Shown: positions 9,020-16,819 of the stretch, piece after piece
Layout of the letters: each line of letters begins with the position of its first letter
How positions within the stretch are numbered: position 1 is the stretch's first letter
Source: Oscillospiraceae bacterium
GTDB taxonomy: Bacteria; Bacillota; Clostridia; Oscillospirales; Oscillospiraceae
Direction: 5' to 3'
Length of the DNA: 64,000 nt
Assembly (NCBI GenBank): GCA_017461585.1
Contig: JAFTYM010000011.1
Span: 91,568 to 155,567 of the forward strand
The notes under the pieces: generated by a model
Seen by the model: the letters and a program-made list of their open reading frames with translations, nothing else
Databases searched by the model: none
What the model was told of the DNA's origin: nothing
Translations under genes and position numbers: made by a program

Positions 9020-11089
9020 ATGCGTAAGCTTGTACGAACAGGCAGAATAGCGGCGCTTTTTCTGTTGTTTGCAGTTGTAATTTTAATATATGTGGCGAAA
9101 CTGTATCAGCTGCAGATCCGCGACGGCGGTACCGGTGAGGACATTATCAGTACTTACACCGTAAATGAGATAATCCCCTCCGGCAGAGGAGATATTCTCG
9201 ACCGAAACGGAAAGCTGCTGGTTTCCGGTGAGAGCTCGTACTATATAACGCTGTCCCGCTCTGCGCTTATTGAGCGCGAGGACATAAACGATATCCTTCT
9301 GGAGCTTGCATATACAGCGGCAGAGTACGGAGTAAGCTATAACGACACATTCCCTGTTACATTGGGCGCACCGTTTTCTTACATTGCAGATCCCACAAAC
9401 CAGCAGAGCTATGTTCTTGGCAAATACTTTGAGTTTTTTGATCTGGATCCCGAGATATCTGCTTCGGATTTTATTATTTGGTTAAAAGACCACTACAAAA
9501 TAGACTACACAATGTCTATTTCCGATGCCCGTGTTGTTATCGGTCTGCGTTATGAGATGGAAACGCGAGTCATCGTAAATATAGATGAGTATGTTTTTAC
9601 AAACAATGCAACAACGGACTTCATTTCCGTTCTTGAAGAACGCGGTTTCCCCGGTGTTAATGTAGAGATATCTACTTCCCGTGTTTACCACACCCAGTAC
9701 GCAGCTCATATTTTGGGCTATGTGGGCAAGATGAACGCCGAGGAATATGAGTACTATAAGACTCTGGACTATCCCATGGATGCCGTTATAGGAAAAGATG
9801 GTGTTGAAAAGGCCTTTGAGGAGTATCTCCACGGAGCGGACGGCAGACAGAAGGTAACCTATTCCGAGGAGACGGGCGCTGTTGTAAGCCGCGAGGTAGT
9901 CAAAGAGGCAAAGCCGGGACAGAACGTCTATCTCTCCATAGATATTGACGTTCAGGCGGCAACAGAGCATGCTCTTGAAAACAAGATTCTGAATATCAAC
10001 GCTGAACGTGAGGTCGGAGATAAGATCACAGGCGGAGCCGTAGTTGTAGAGCTCGTTAAAACGGGTGAGGTTTTGGCTATGACATCTTACCCCACATTTG
10101 ATATTGAGACATTTTTTGAAAACTACAGTATTCTTTTGAGTGACTCAACGTCTCCCCTGTTTAACCGTGCAACACAGGGTACGTATAACCCCGGTTCGAC
10201 ATTTAAAATGGTAACGGGTTATACCGGTCTTATTACCGGAAAATATACTCCCGAGGATACTATTTTCGATGACGGTGCTTACCGTGAATATGCTGAGAGT
10301 GATAACTTTGCTCCCAAATGCTGGATCTACCCCACTACCGGCGCAGGTCACGGCAGCATGAATCTGGTAGATGCCATCCAGAACTCGTGCAACGTATATT
10401 TTTATACCGTCGGCGATATTGTCGGTATCGATGCCATGGCTGCCTCTGCCAAAGAGTTCGGCTTCGGCGCAACGACGGGAATTGAGATCGGTGATTCACC
10501 CGGAAACCTTGCAACGCGTGAGTATAAAAAGGAAGTTCTCGGAGAAAACTGGTTCGCTGCGGACGACGTTTATACAGCTATCGGACAGGGACATAACATG
10601 TTCACTCCCGTGCAGCTGGCAAACTATGCTTCAACAATTGCAAATGGCGGAACTCTGCACAAGCTGACGCTTCTCAACTCTGTTAAAAGTGCGGACTATA
10701 CCACGACTGTATATAAAAATGATACAGAGGTGCTTCACGAGTTCTCGCCCGAAGGAAAAGAGTATCTCGGATATTTGCGCACAGGTATGGAGGCTGTTGC
10801 AAAGTACGGTACTGCGAGAAATACTTTCGGTTCTTTCATTGTGGACGGTAAAGAGATACTGGTAGCTTGTAAAACCGGTACGGTTCAGTCTGATAACTCA
10901 GAGACAAACAACGGTATTTTCGTATGCTATGCTCCTGCGGATGATCCTGAGATCGCCATATCCATTGTCGTTGAAAAAGGCGGATCAGGCGCTGAAATCA
11001 TGGGCATTGCAAGAGATGTTATGGAATACTACTTCGGCAACAGAACAGAATATATAACTGTGCCCGGAGAGAACACTCTTATTCCCTAA
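9020..11089 (+). CDS. mrdA: Penicillin-binding protein 2 (class B PBP, elongasome transpeptidase)
   Basis: DD-transpeptidase that cross-links peptidoglycan during elongation, partner of RodA and MreC. It is 689 residues. A signal-anchor lies at about 10-27, then a pedestal region with IIPSGRGDILDRNGKLL. The transpeptidase domain has all three motifs: SxxK at S393-TFK, SxN at S456-CN and KTG at K618. The start was placed at the ATG at 9020, preceded by GAAAGGG. Earlier in-frame codons lie inside mreD. Usual length for PBP2 is about 630-710. Gene order mreC-mreD-pbp2 supports the role. Confidence 0.93.
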   Translation: MRKLVRTGRIAALFLLFAVVILIYVAKLYQLQIRDGGTGEDIISTYTVNEIIPSGRGDILDRNGKLLVSGESSYYITLSRSALIEREDINDILLELAYTAAEYGVSYNDTFPVTLGAPFSYIADPTNQQSYVLGKYFEFFDLDPEISASDFIIWLKDHYKIDYTMSISDARVVIGLRYEMETRVIVNIDEYVFTNNATTDFISVLEERGFPGVNVEISTSRVYHTQYAAHILGYVGKMNAEEYEYYKTLDYPMDAVIGKDGVEKAFEEYLHGADGRQKVTYSEETGAVVSREVVKEAKPGQNVYLSIDIDVQAATEHALENKILNINAEREVGDKITGGAVVVELVKTGEVLAMTSYPTFDIETFFENYSILLSDSTSPLFNRATQGTYNPGSTFKMVTGYTGLITGKYTPEDTIFDDGAYREYAESDNFAPKCWIYPTTGAGHGSMNLVDAIQNSCNVYFYTVGDIVGIDAMAASAKEFGFGATTGIEIGDSPGNLATREYKKEVLGENWFAADDVYTAIGQGHNMFTPVQLANYASTIANGGTLHKLTLLNSVKSADYTTTVYKNDTEVLHEFSPEGKEYLGYLRTGMEAVAKYGTARNTFGSFIVDGKEILVACKTGTVQSDNSETNNGIFVCYAPADDPEIAISIVVEKGGSGAEIMGIARDVMEYYFGNRTEYITVPGENTLIP

Positions 11090-11129
11090 ATCTCGACAGG
11101 CAGTATGTGAAATAATGCACTTAAGAACC

Positions 11130-11158
11130 TTGCAAAAGATGGCAGGTTTGTGTATAAT
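11130..11158 (+). promoter_or_regulatory. Promoter of minD
   Basis: -35 TTGCAA (11130-11135), 17-bp spacer, -10 TATAAT (11153-11158), about 39 bp before the minD start. It indicates that minD can be transcribed independently of the mre-pbp2 genes. Confidence 0.8.
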
Positions 11159-11196
11159 AAATAGACTATAGGCATGGTTCGCCCGGAGGAACTTGC

Positions 11197-11934
11197 ATGG
11201 GAAAAGTGATCGTAGTAGTGTCGGGAAAAGGCGGTACAGGTAAAACCACCGCGGTCGGAGCGATAGGCTCCTGCCTGGCAGCTATGGGTAATTCAACATT
11301 ATGTGCAGATTGTGATGCAGGACTTCGTAATCTTGACATCACTCTTGGCATGACCGGATTTGCTGTATCAAATTTAAGTCATGTCATTGACGGAGAATGT
11401 ACACTTGCTGAGGCGGTCATGAAGCATCCGACCATTGAAAATCTTTCATTTCTGGATGCCCCTCCGTTTTACCGTGCGGAGTATGATCTGAAAAAGGCAA
11501 AGGATATATTTGCCGAGATCAGAGAGACCTTTGACTTCTGCCTGCTGGATGCACCTGCGGGTATCGGTCCGGATGTGGAGTTTGCCGCATCGCTGGCTGA
11601 TATGGCGATAATCGTCGCCACGGGAGATGCCTCCAGCATCAGAGACGGACAGGTTATGTCCGTAAAGCTCCGCGAAGCGGGAATAGAAGATGTACGTCTT
11701 CTGGTAAACCGCGTGCGGGGAAGAATATTCAGCGCAACAGGCTCAACGGTGGATAACATGATAGATGCCATCGGAGCTCGTCTTATAGGAGTTATCAAAG
11801 AAGATCGAGAGGTCACTCTTTCGGCAAATCTTGAAACGCCGCTGGTGCTTTACAGCAGAAAAGCTGCTGCCAAAGGATTTTTAAAAGTGGCACAGAGACT
11901 TGCAGGGGTTGATGTTCCTATATCTGTTAAGTAG
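11197..11934 (+). CDS. minD: Septum site-determining ATPase MinD
   Basis: ParA/MinD-type ATPase positioning the division septum. It is 245 residues. The deviant Walker A is SGKGGTGKTTAVG (about 9-21), switch I is in CDADCDAGLRNLDI, and DAPAGIG is near 118. The C-terminal helix KAAAKGFLKVAQRLAGVDVP is an amphipathic membrane-targeting helix of the MinD type, which separates it from FlhG/ParA proteins. The ATG follows CCGGAGG. No minC or minE is in the window. Its stop codon lies inside the first arm of the structured element described next. Confidence 0.9.
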   Translation: MGKVIVVVSGKGGTGKTTAVGAIGSCLAAMGNSTLCADCDAGLRNLDITLGMTGFAVSNLSHVIDGECTLAEAVMKHPTIENLSFLDAPPFYRAEYDLKKAKDIFAEIRETFDFCLLDAPAGIGPDVEFAASLADMAIIVATGDASSIRDGQVMSVKLREAGIEDVRLLVNRVRGRIFSATGSTVDNMIDAIGARLIGVIKEDREVTLSANLETPLVLYSRKAAAKGFLKVAQRLAGVDVPISVK

Positions 11935-12206
11935 CCTGAGTAATATAATCCAAACCCGTTTTTGAGGTGATAGTTCATACTGATGCTTCGTTATCACTTT
12001 TTGAAGGGAACAAATCCCGTCTGCAAAGTGATGCCTCGCATCAAAACGAACTATCTGCTCAAAAATCTTCGACCTGACAGGGGCGGATGATTGGTTCAGG
12101 CGAAATTGAATGAAGCAGATGGGCGTAAGGCCCATCAATGAATGAAATGAGGTCTGGGCATATCAGACACCCTATCAGGCGTGTTCGGATTATATTACTC
12201 AGGCTA
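11932..12206 (+). ncRNA. Large structured RNA candidate between minD and mgsA-like gene
   Basis: A 275-nt element closed by a perfect 20-bp inverted repeat, TAGCCTGAGTAATATAATCC at 11932-11951 and its complement at 12187-12206. It contains several nested, exactly complementary stems: GATAGTTC (11969-11976)/GAACTATC (12048-12055), GATGC (11982-11986)/GCATC (12038-12042), ATCACTTT (11993-12000)/AAAGTGAT (12025-12032), and GGGA/TCCC at the tip. Further stems are ATCTGCT (12053-12059)/AGCAGAT (12114-12120), CCTGA/TCAGG, GATGGGC/GCCCATC (12118-12136) and GTCTG/CAGAC (12152-12168). This multi-helix layout is that of a folded RNA rather than a simple terminator. It may belong to the raiA-motif class of Firmicutes RNAs, but I cannot confirm that. 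A MITE-like mobile element is the main alternative. Confidence 0.7.
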
Positions 12207-12240
12207 AATTGGAAGAGCGTTTGGGAGGGAGGAAAACATT

Positions 12241-12645
12241 ATGGAAATAGCACTGTTGGCACATGACAGAAAGAAAGAGCTGATGGTACAGTTTTGCATC
12301 GCTTATTGCGGTATTCTGGCAGGTCATTCTATCTGTGCCACAAACACAACAGGCAGACTTGTTTCTGAAGCCACGGGACTTAAAGTAACCAACTATCTGT
12401 CCTGCAAGCAGGGCGGCGATCAGCAGATCGGTGCGAGAATTGCATATAATGAGATCGATCTGGTGCTGTTCTTCTGCGATCCTGATCAGGGTGATTTCCA
12501 GACAGATGTTAATGATATTGCAAGACTTTGCGATAAGCACAATGTTCCCTTTGCGTCCAATGTTGCAACTGCGGAGGTCCTTGTACAGGGACTTAAGCGC
12601 GGCGATCTTGACTGGCGCGATATTGTAAATCCCAAGAAGAAATAA
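12241..12645 (+). CDS. mgsA: Methylglyoxal synthase-like protein (possibly inactive)
   Basis: Methylglyoxal synthase converts dihydroxyacetone phosphate to methylglyoxal and phosphate. The 134-residue protein keeps the fold signatures ALLAHDRKKELM, NTTGRL, GGDQQIGARIAYNEIDLVLFFCDP and NVPFASNVATAE. The segment that in characterised enzymes reads HDPD or HEPD, with the catalytic histidine, here reads FQTD (residues 86-89), and SGPxGGD reads SCKQGGD. It may therefore have altered or lost catalysis. The ATG at 12241 follows GGGAGGGAGG. It is separated from minD by the structured element. Confidence 0.75.
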   Translation: MEIALLAHDRKKELMVQFCIAYCGILAGHSICATNTTGRLVSEATGLKVTNYLSCKQGGDQQIGARIAYNEIDLVLFFCDPDQGDFQTDVNDIARLCDKHNVPFASNVATAEVLVQGLKRGDLDWRDIVNPKKK

Positions 12646-12659
12646 ATACATATTTTGCG

Positions 12660-12876
12660 ATGACCGTGAAAGAGTAAAAAGTAAACGAGTTTACAGAGAA
12701 AGGTGCCTTGGCTGAGAGCATCTGACTTAAGCTTGCTTTTGAAGACATCACGCGAGCAAAGCGTGTTTCCCGACGGTAAAACGGGAGCCAAAGGGCGCAG
12801 TATGCGCTGAAATTGGGTGGCACCACGAAGTTTTAAGACTTTCGTCCCAATATAGGGACGGGAGTCTTTATTTTTG
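12660..12876 (+). promoter_or_regulatory. T-box leader controlling hisS-aspS
   Basis: tRNA-sensing leader upstream of two aminoacyl-tRNA synthetase genes. The diagnostic T-box GGGTGGCACCACG is at 12815-12827. An AGTA-containing 5' side (about 12670-12685) and a GAA at 12741-12743 fit the specifier-loop E motif. GAA is followed directly by GAC (Asp, 12744-12746), and a CAC (His) lies at 12749-12751. An intrinsic terminator follows. Uncharged tRNA would pair with the T-box and favour readthrough. Confidence 0.93.
12835..12875 (+). terminator. T-box intrinsic terminator
   Basis: Stem AAGACTTTCGTCCC / GGGACGGGAGTCTT with loop aatata, followed by a T-rich tract (ATTTTTG). The 5' arm overlaps the region expected to pair in the antiterminator. 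Confidence 0.88.
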
Positions 12877-12905
12877 CTCAGGCTTATAAATATGGAGGAG
12901 AAACG

Positions 12906-14270
12906 ATGGACAGAATCAAACCACGCACATTATCCGGATTTATGGAACTGCTTCCGGAAAAGCAGATATATTTTGAAAAGATGCTGGAAAAGCTGAGAGA
13001 GAGCTACAGCCTCTACGGCTTTACACCCCTCGATACACCGATTATTGAGTCATCTGAAATTCTTCTTGCAAAGGGCGGCGGCGAGACCGAAAAACAGATC
13101 TACCGCTTTACCAAAGGTGACAGCGACCTGTCTCTGCGCTTTGACCTTACCGTGCCTCTGGCAAAATATGTTGCCATGAACTATGGTCAGCTTGCATTCC
13201 CCTTCAGACGATTCCAGATCGGCAAGGTTTACAGAGGAGAGAGAGCCCAGCGCGGCAGATTCCGTGAGTTTTATCAGGCTGATATCGACGTTATCGGCGA
13301 CGGCAGCCTTGACATTATCAACGAGGCAGAGATCCCCGGTGTTATCTACAGAACCTTTAACGCACTTGGCCTTAAGCGCTTTGTTATCCGCATCAACAAC
13401 CGCAAGATTTTGAACGGCTTCTTTGAACTGGTCGGCGTTGGCGAAAAGTCCGCAGAAGTCATGCGTACTATCGACAAGATCGAGAAGATCGGTGAGGAAA
13501 AGGTCAAAAAGCTCCTTGTTGATGAGTGCGGCGTTTCAGAAGATGCTGCAGATAAGATCCTTGCGCTCATCACCTGTCAGGAAAAGGGTATTGCACCTCT
13601 GGATGCGCTGAACGAATATGTGGGTCAGAACGAGACTCTTGACCTGGGTATTTCCGAGCTGTCCACCGTTGTAAAGTACATGGCAGATTTCGGCGTTCCC
13701 GCAGAGAACTTTATGATAGATTTGACCATTGCCCGCGGACTTGACTATTACACAGGCACGGTTTATGAGACACAGATGCTGGATCACCCCGAGATCGGCT
13801 CTATCTGCTCCGGAGGACGCTATGATGACCTTGCCGGATACTACACAGATAAAAAGCTGCCCGGTGTCGGTATTTCCATCGGTCTTACAAGACTTTTCTT
13901 TGTTCTTGAAGATCAGAAGTATCTTAACGAGGAGATGCCTGCAGCGCCTAGCGATGTACTCATCATGCCCATGACAGAGGACCTCTCCCCTGCTATTTCC
14001 TTTGCAACACAGCTTCGCGAAGCAGGTGTTCGCACACAGCTCCACTGCGAGAAGAAAAAGTTCAAGCAGAAGATGTCCTATGCGGACAAGCTGTCCATTC
14101 CTTACGTCGTATTCATCGGTGAAGATGAAGTAAACGCAGGCAAAGTTACTGTTAAGGATATGACAAGCGGAGAGCAGCTTACCATCTCCCCCGCTATGGC
14201 ATGTACAGCAATTTCCGCAAAGATAAACGAAAAGAGAACAATTACCCCTATAAAGGAACCTATAAAGTAA
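12906..14270 (+). CDS. hisS: Histidine--tRNA ligase
   Basis: Class II synthetase charging tRNA-His. The 454 residues show motif 2 around FRRFQIGKVYRGERAQRGRFREFYQADID (about 98-127). The histidine-specific ARGLDYYTGTVYE is near 277 and motif 3 SGGRYDDLAG near 300, with an anticodon-binding domain at the C-terminus. The start ATG at 12906 has GGAGGAG upstream and follows the T-box leader. It forms a pair with aspS six bases downstream. Confidence 0.97.
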   Translation: MDRIKPRTLSGFMELLPEKQIYFEKMLEKLRESYSLYGFTPLDTPIIESSEILLAKGGGETEKQIYRFTKGDSDLSLRFDLTVPLAKYVAMNYGQLAFPFRRFQIGKVYRGERAQRGRFREFYQADIDVIGDGSLDIINEAEIPGVIYRTFNALGLKRFVIRINNRKILNGFFELVGVGEKSAEVMRTIDKIEKIGEEKVKKLLVDECGVSEDAADKILALITCQEKGIAPLDALNEYVGQNETLDLGISELSTVVKYMADFGVPAENFMIDLTIARGLDYYTGTVYETQMLDHPEIGSICSGGRYDDLAGYYTDKKLPGVGISIGLTRLFFVLEDQKYLNEEMPAAPSDVLIMPMTEDLSPAISFATQLREAGVRTQLHCEKKKFKQKMSYADKLSIPYVVFIGEDEVNAGKVTVKDMTSGEQLTISPAMACTAISAKINEKRTITPIKEPIK

Positions 14271-14282
14271 GGAGAAATGAAA

Positions 14283-16067
14283 ATGGATACACTTAAAGGT
14301 TTTAAGCGCAGTCTTTACTGCGGCGAGCCCAGAATTGAAAATGTGGGCGAAGAGGTTTCCGTATGCGGCTGGGTACAGCGCCAGCGTGACTTAGGTCAGC
14401 TTATCTTCATTGACCTGCGTGACCGCACAGGCATTGTACAGCTTGCGTTTGACGACGGCACAGACCGCGCTGTTTTTGAAAAGGCATCTTCTGCAAGAAG
14501 CGAATACGTTCTGGCGGCAAAGGGCGTAGTCCGTGAAAGATCTTCCAAGAACAAGGATATCCCCACAGGTGAGATCGAAATCGAGGTTAAGGAACTGAGA
14601 CTTCTTGCAGGAGCTGAGACACCTCCCTTCGAAATTGTCGAAAACTCCGATGTTAATGATATGCTCAGACTCAAATACCGATATCTTGACCTGCGCCGCC
14701 CCGATATGCAGAGAGCTATCGCGCTGCGTCATAAGGTCGCAAAAGTCACAAGAGACTATTTTGACGAAAACGGCTTCTTTGAGATCGAGACTCCCATGCT
14801 GACAAAGTCCACACCCGAAGGTGCACGTGACTATCTTGTTCCCAGCCGTGTTCACCCCGGCAAGTTCTATGCTCTGCCCCAGTCTCCTCAGCAGTACAAG
14901 CAGCTTCTTATGCTGTCCGGTTTTGACCGTTATTTCCAGATCGTAAGATGCTTCCGCGACGAGGACCTTCGTGCTGACCGTCAGCCCGAGTTTACGCAGA
15001 TCGACCTCGAGATGTCCTTCGTTGAAGTAGACGACGTTATTGCCATGAACGAAGGCTTTATCAAGAGAGTTTTCAAAGAGGCTATCGGTGTTGAGGTTGA
15101 AACTCCCTTCCTGCGCATGCCCTGGTCTGAGGCTATGGAGCGCTTTGGTTCCGATAAGCCCGACCTTCGTTTCGGCATCGAGCTTAAGAATATCAGCGAC
15201 CTTGTTGGAAATTGCGGATTTAAGGTATTTACAGACCCCGTTGCAGCTGGCGGCTCCGTAAGACTTATCTCTGTTCCCGGAGGAGCGGAAAGCTTCCCCA
15301 GAAAGAAGATCGACGGCCTTGTAGACTTCGTCAAGACATACGGTGCCAAGGGTCTTGCATGGATGAAGCTCTCTGACGGCGGCATGACATCCTCCTTTGC
15401 AAAGTTCATGACAGAGGAAGAAAATGCAGCAATCATCGAGAGAGCTGAGGCAAAGGACGGCGATCTTATCCTTATCGTTGCCGATGCCAAGAACGAGACA
15501 GTATTTGCGGCTCTCGGCGCACTTAGATGCGAGATCGGTAAGAGACTCGGTCTTTGCAAGAAGGACGACTACAAGTTCCTGTGGGTAACAGAGTTCCCCA
15601 TGTTCGAGTATTCAGAGGAAGACGGACGTTATGTTGCAGTTCACCATCCGTTCACCGCTCCTATGGATGAGGACGTAGACAAGCTTGAAAATGACAAGGC
15701 AAATTGCCGTGCAAAGGCTTACGACATCGTTCTCAACGGTACAGAGATGGGCGGCGGCTCTATCCGTATCAGCACACCTGAGATGCAGCAGACAATGTTC
15801 CGTGCTCTCGGCTTTACAGATGAGGATGCACAGGAGAGATTCGGTCACCTTATCAATGCCTTCAAGTACGGTGCACCTCCCCATGGCGGTCTTGCATACG
15901 GTCTTGACAGAATGGTAATGCTCATGGCAGGCGCAGATTCCATCCGTGACGTTATCGCATTCCCCAAAGTACAGAACGCATCCGAACCCATGACAGCTTG
16001 CCCCGACGTTGTAGAGCAGAAGCAGCTTGACGAGCTTGCTATTGCTGTCAACAAGGCGGAAGAATAA
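14283..16067 (+). CDS. aspS: Aspartate--tRNA ligase (bacterial type)
   Basis: Class II synthetase charging tRNA-Asp. It has an N-terminal OB-fold with VCGWVQRQRDLGQLIFIDLRDRTG. Motif 2 is FRDEDLRADRQPEFTQID (about 220-237). A bacterial GAD insertion lies between about 290 and 400, and the C-terminal GLAYGLDRMVMLMAG is motif 3. Length about 594 matches the bacterial form. Two ATGs are possible (14277 and 14283). The second is eight bases from AAGGAG and was preferred; the first is only two bases away. It is co-transcribed with hisS under the T-box. Confidence 0.96.
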   Translation: MDTLKGFKRSLYCGEPRIENVGEEVSVCGWVQRQRDLGQLIFIDLRDRTGIVQLAFDDGTDRAVFEKASSARSEYVLAAKGVVRERSSKNKDIPTGEIEIEVKELRLLAGAETPPFEIVENSDVNDMLRLKYRYLDLRRPDMQRAIALRHKVAKVTRDYFDENGFFEIETPMLTKSTPEGARDYLVPSRVHPGKFYALPQSPQQYKQLLMLSGFDRYFQIVRCFRDEDLRADRQPEFTQIDLEMSFVEVDDVIAMNEGFIKRVFKEAIGVEVETPFLRMPWSEAMERFGSDKPDLRFGIELKNISDLVGNCGFKVFTDPVAAGGSVRLISVPGGAESFPRKKIDGLVDFVKTYGAKGLAWMKLSDGGMTSSFAKFMTEEENAAIIERAEAKDGDLILIVADAKNETVFAALGALRCEIGKRLGLCKKDDYKFLWVTEFPMFEYSEEDGRYVAVHHPFTAPMDEDVDKLENDKANCRAKAYDIVLNGTEMGGGSIRISTPEMQQTMFRALGFTDEDAQERFGHLINAFKYGAPPHGGLAYGLDRMVMLMAGADSIRDVIAFPKVQNASEPMTACPDVVEQKQLDELAIAVNKAEE

Positions 16068-16079
16068 GATAAAATACAG

Positions 16080-16117
16080 CACCCCGATTGAGTTTTTGCT
16101 CAGTCGGGGTGTTTTTG
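16080..16117 (+). terminator. Intrinsic terminator of hisS-aspS
   Basis: Stem CACCCCGATTGAG / CTCAGTCGGGGTG with a TTTTTG loop, followed by TTTTTG. It lies just after the aspS stop and also precedes the convergent gene at 16119. Confidence 0.9.
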
Positions 16118-16118
16118 T

Positions 16119-16667
16119 TCATTTATGTTCTTTTTTGACAATTGCCCAGCTTTCGGGATAATGCTTCCTGTAATAGTCTGCCATGGGTCCGGGCGTATTT
16201 ATAAGATTGCATTTTCTTATCTCACCGGCGGCTTCTGTACAAATCCAGTTTCGCATTTCTTCTGACAGCTCATGGTATCTGTATATAGTCAGCGTGCCCT
16301 CCTGTTCCTGTTTGAGCAGAGCGTCACAGGCATCGGGAATGTGCGTTTCACTTACAATGGGAACTGCGGCTTCCGAAACAGCTTCGTTGGGGATGCTTGT
16401 CGGATTTGTACTTTCGGGAGCGCACAGATAGAGACTTGCGCTTTTTCCTCTGTATAAAACTTCCAGGGCGTTGGGGAAGCTTTCGTAAAAATAGATTTTG
16501 CCTTCCACGGTATAGCCGTAGGTGTACTCGTAATTTTTAATGGCATACATAAGTGCCATGGGAAAAAGAGTTGTCAGGTAGACTCCGGCAGGCTTTTCAA
16601 AAGTTTCCGGTTTTTGGGCTTTAAGCACGGTTAATCCTGCGGTGGGTGAACAATGATAATATGCCAT
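16119..16667 (-). CDS. Uncharacterised protein with Arr/PARP-like N-terminal pattern
   Basis: 182 residues, no signal peptide or membrane segment. I do not recognise a named family with certainty. The N-terminus YYHCSP (residues 3-8), then GVYLTT (28-33) with a following A..YA, and GKIYFYE (56-62) resemble the H...Y...strand order of rifampin ADP-ribosyltransferase (Arr) and related ART-fold proteins. This is a visual similarity only. The ATG at 16667 has GGGAG upstream. It is divergent from the MGMT-like gene, and a palindrome overlaps the -35 boxes of both. Confidence 0.6.
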   Translation of the reverse strand: MAYYHCSPTAGLTVLKAQKPETFEKPAGVYLTTLFPMALMYAIKNYEYTYGYTVEGKIYFYESFPNALEVLYRGKSASLYLCAPESTNPTSIPNEAVSEAAVPIVSETHIPDACDALLKQEQEGTLTIYRYHELSEEMRNWICTEAAGEIRKCNLINTPGPMADYYRKHYPESWAIVKKEHK

Positions 16668-16693
16668 AATTTATCAGCTCCCTTCGAATGTAA

Positions 16694-16721
16694 ATTCTAC
16701 AGAAAAGGAAAGAGATTACAA
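16694..16721 (-). promoter_or_regulatory. Minus-strand promoter of the 16119-16667 gene
   Basis: -35 TTGTAA (complement of 16716-16721), 16-bp spacer, -10 TAGAAT (complement of 16694-16699), about 27 bp upstream of the start codon. The -35 is one half of the palindrome at 16716-16730. Confidence 0.6.
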
Positions 16722-16724
16722 GTC

Positions 16725-16753
16725 TTGTAAATTACATGGTTTTCTGTTATAAT
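16725..16753 (+). promoter_or_regulatory. Plus-strand promoter of the MGMT-like operon
   Basis: -35 TTGTAA (16725-16730), 17-bp spacer, -10 TATAAT (16748-16753). The -35 forms the other half of the palindrome TTACAA-gtc-TTGTAA, so a dimeric regulator bound there would cover both divergent promoters. Confidence 0.75.
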
Positions 16754-16770
16754 AAAATCACAAAATAAGG

Positions 16771-16809
16771 ATGTACTGCCCGGAGAATGCTCCGGGATTT
16801 TTTGTATAA
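16771..16809 (+). CDS. Possible 12-codon leader peptide overlapping an attenuator
   Basis: ATG at 16771 opens a frame reading MYCPENAPGFFV and stopping at 16807-16809. It sits between the promoter and the MGMT-like gene and runs through the terminator hairpin, so translating ribosomes would affect hairpin formation. The upstream AAGG is very close to the ATG, so translation is uncertain. Confidence 0.35.
   Translation: MYCPENAPGFFV
16779..16803 (+). terminator. Intrinsic terminator in the leader of the MGMT-like gene
   Basis: Perfect 7-bp stem CCCGGAG / CTCCGGG with loop aatg, followed by ATTTTTT. It lies after the promoter at 16725-16753 and before the coding region, so it would act as an attenuator rather than an end-of-operon terminator. 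Confidence 0.75.
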
Positions 16810-16819
16810 CAGTGACATT

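Noticed and set aside
11932-12206. Simple intrinsic terminator for minD
   Set aside because: The element is too long, has many internal stems and lacks a T tract after the outer helix.
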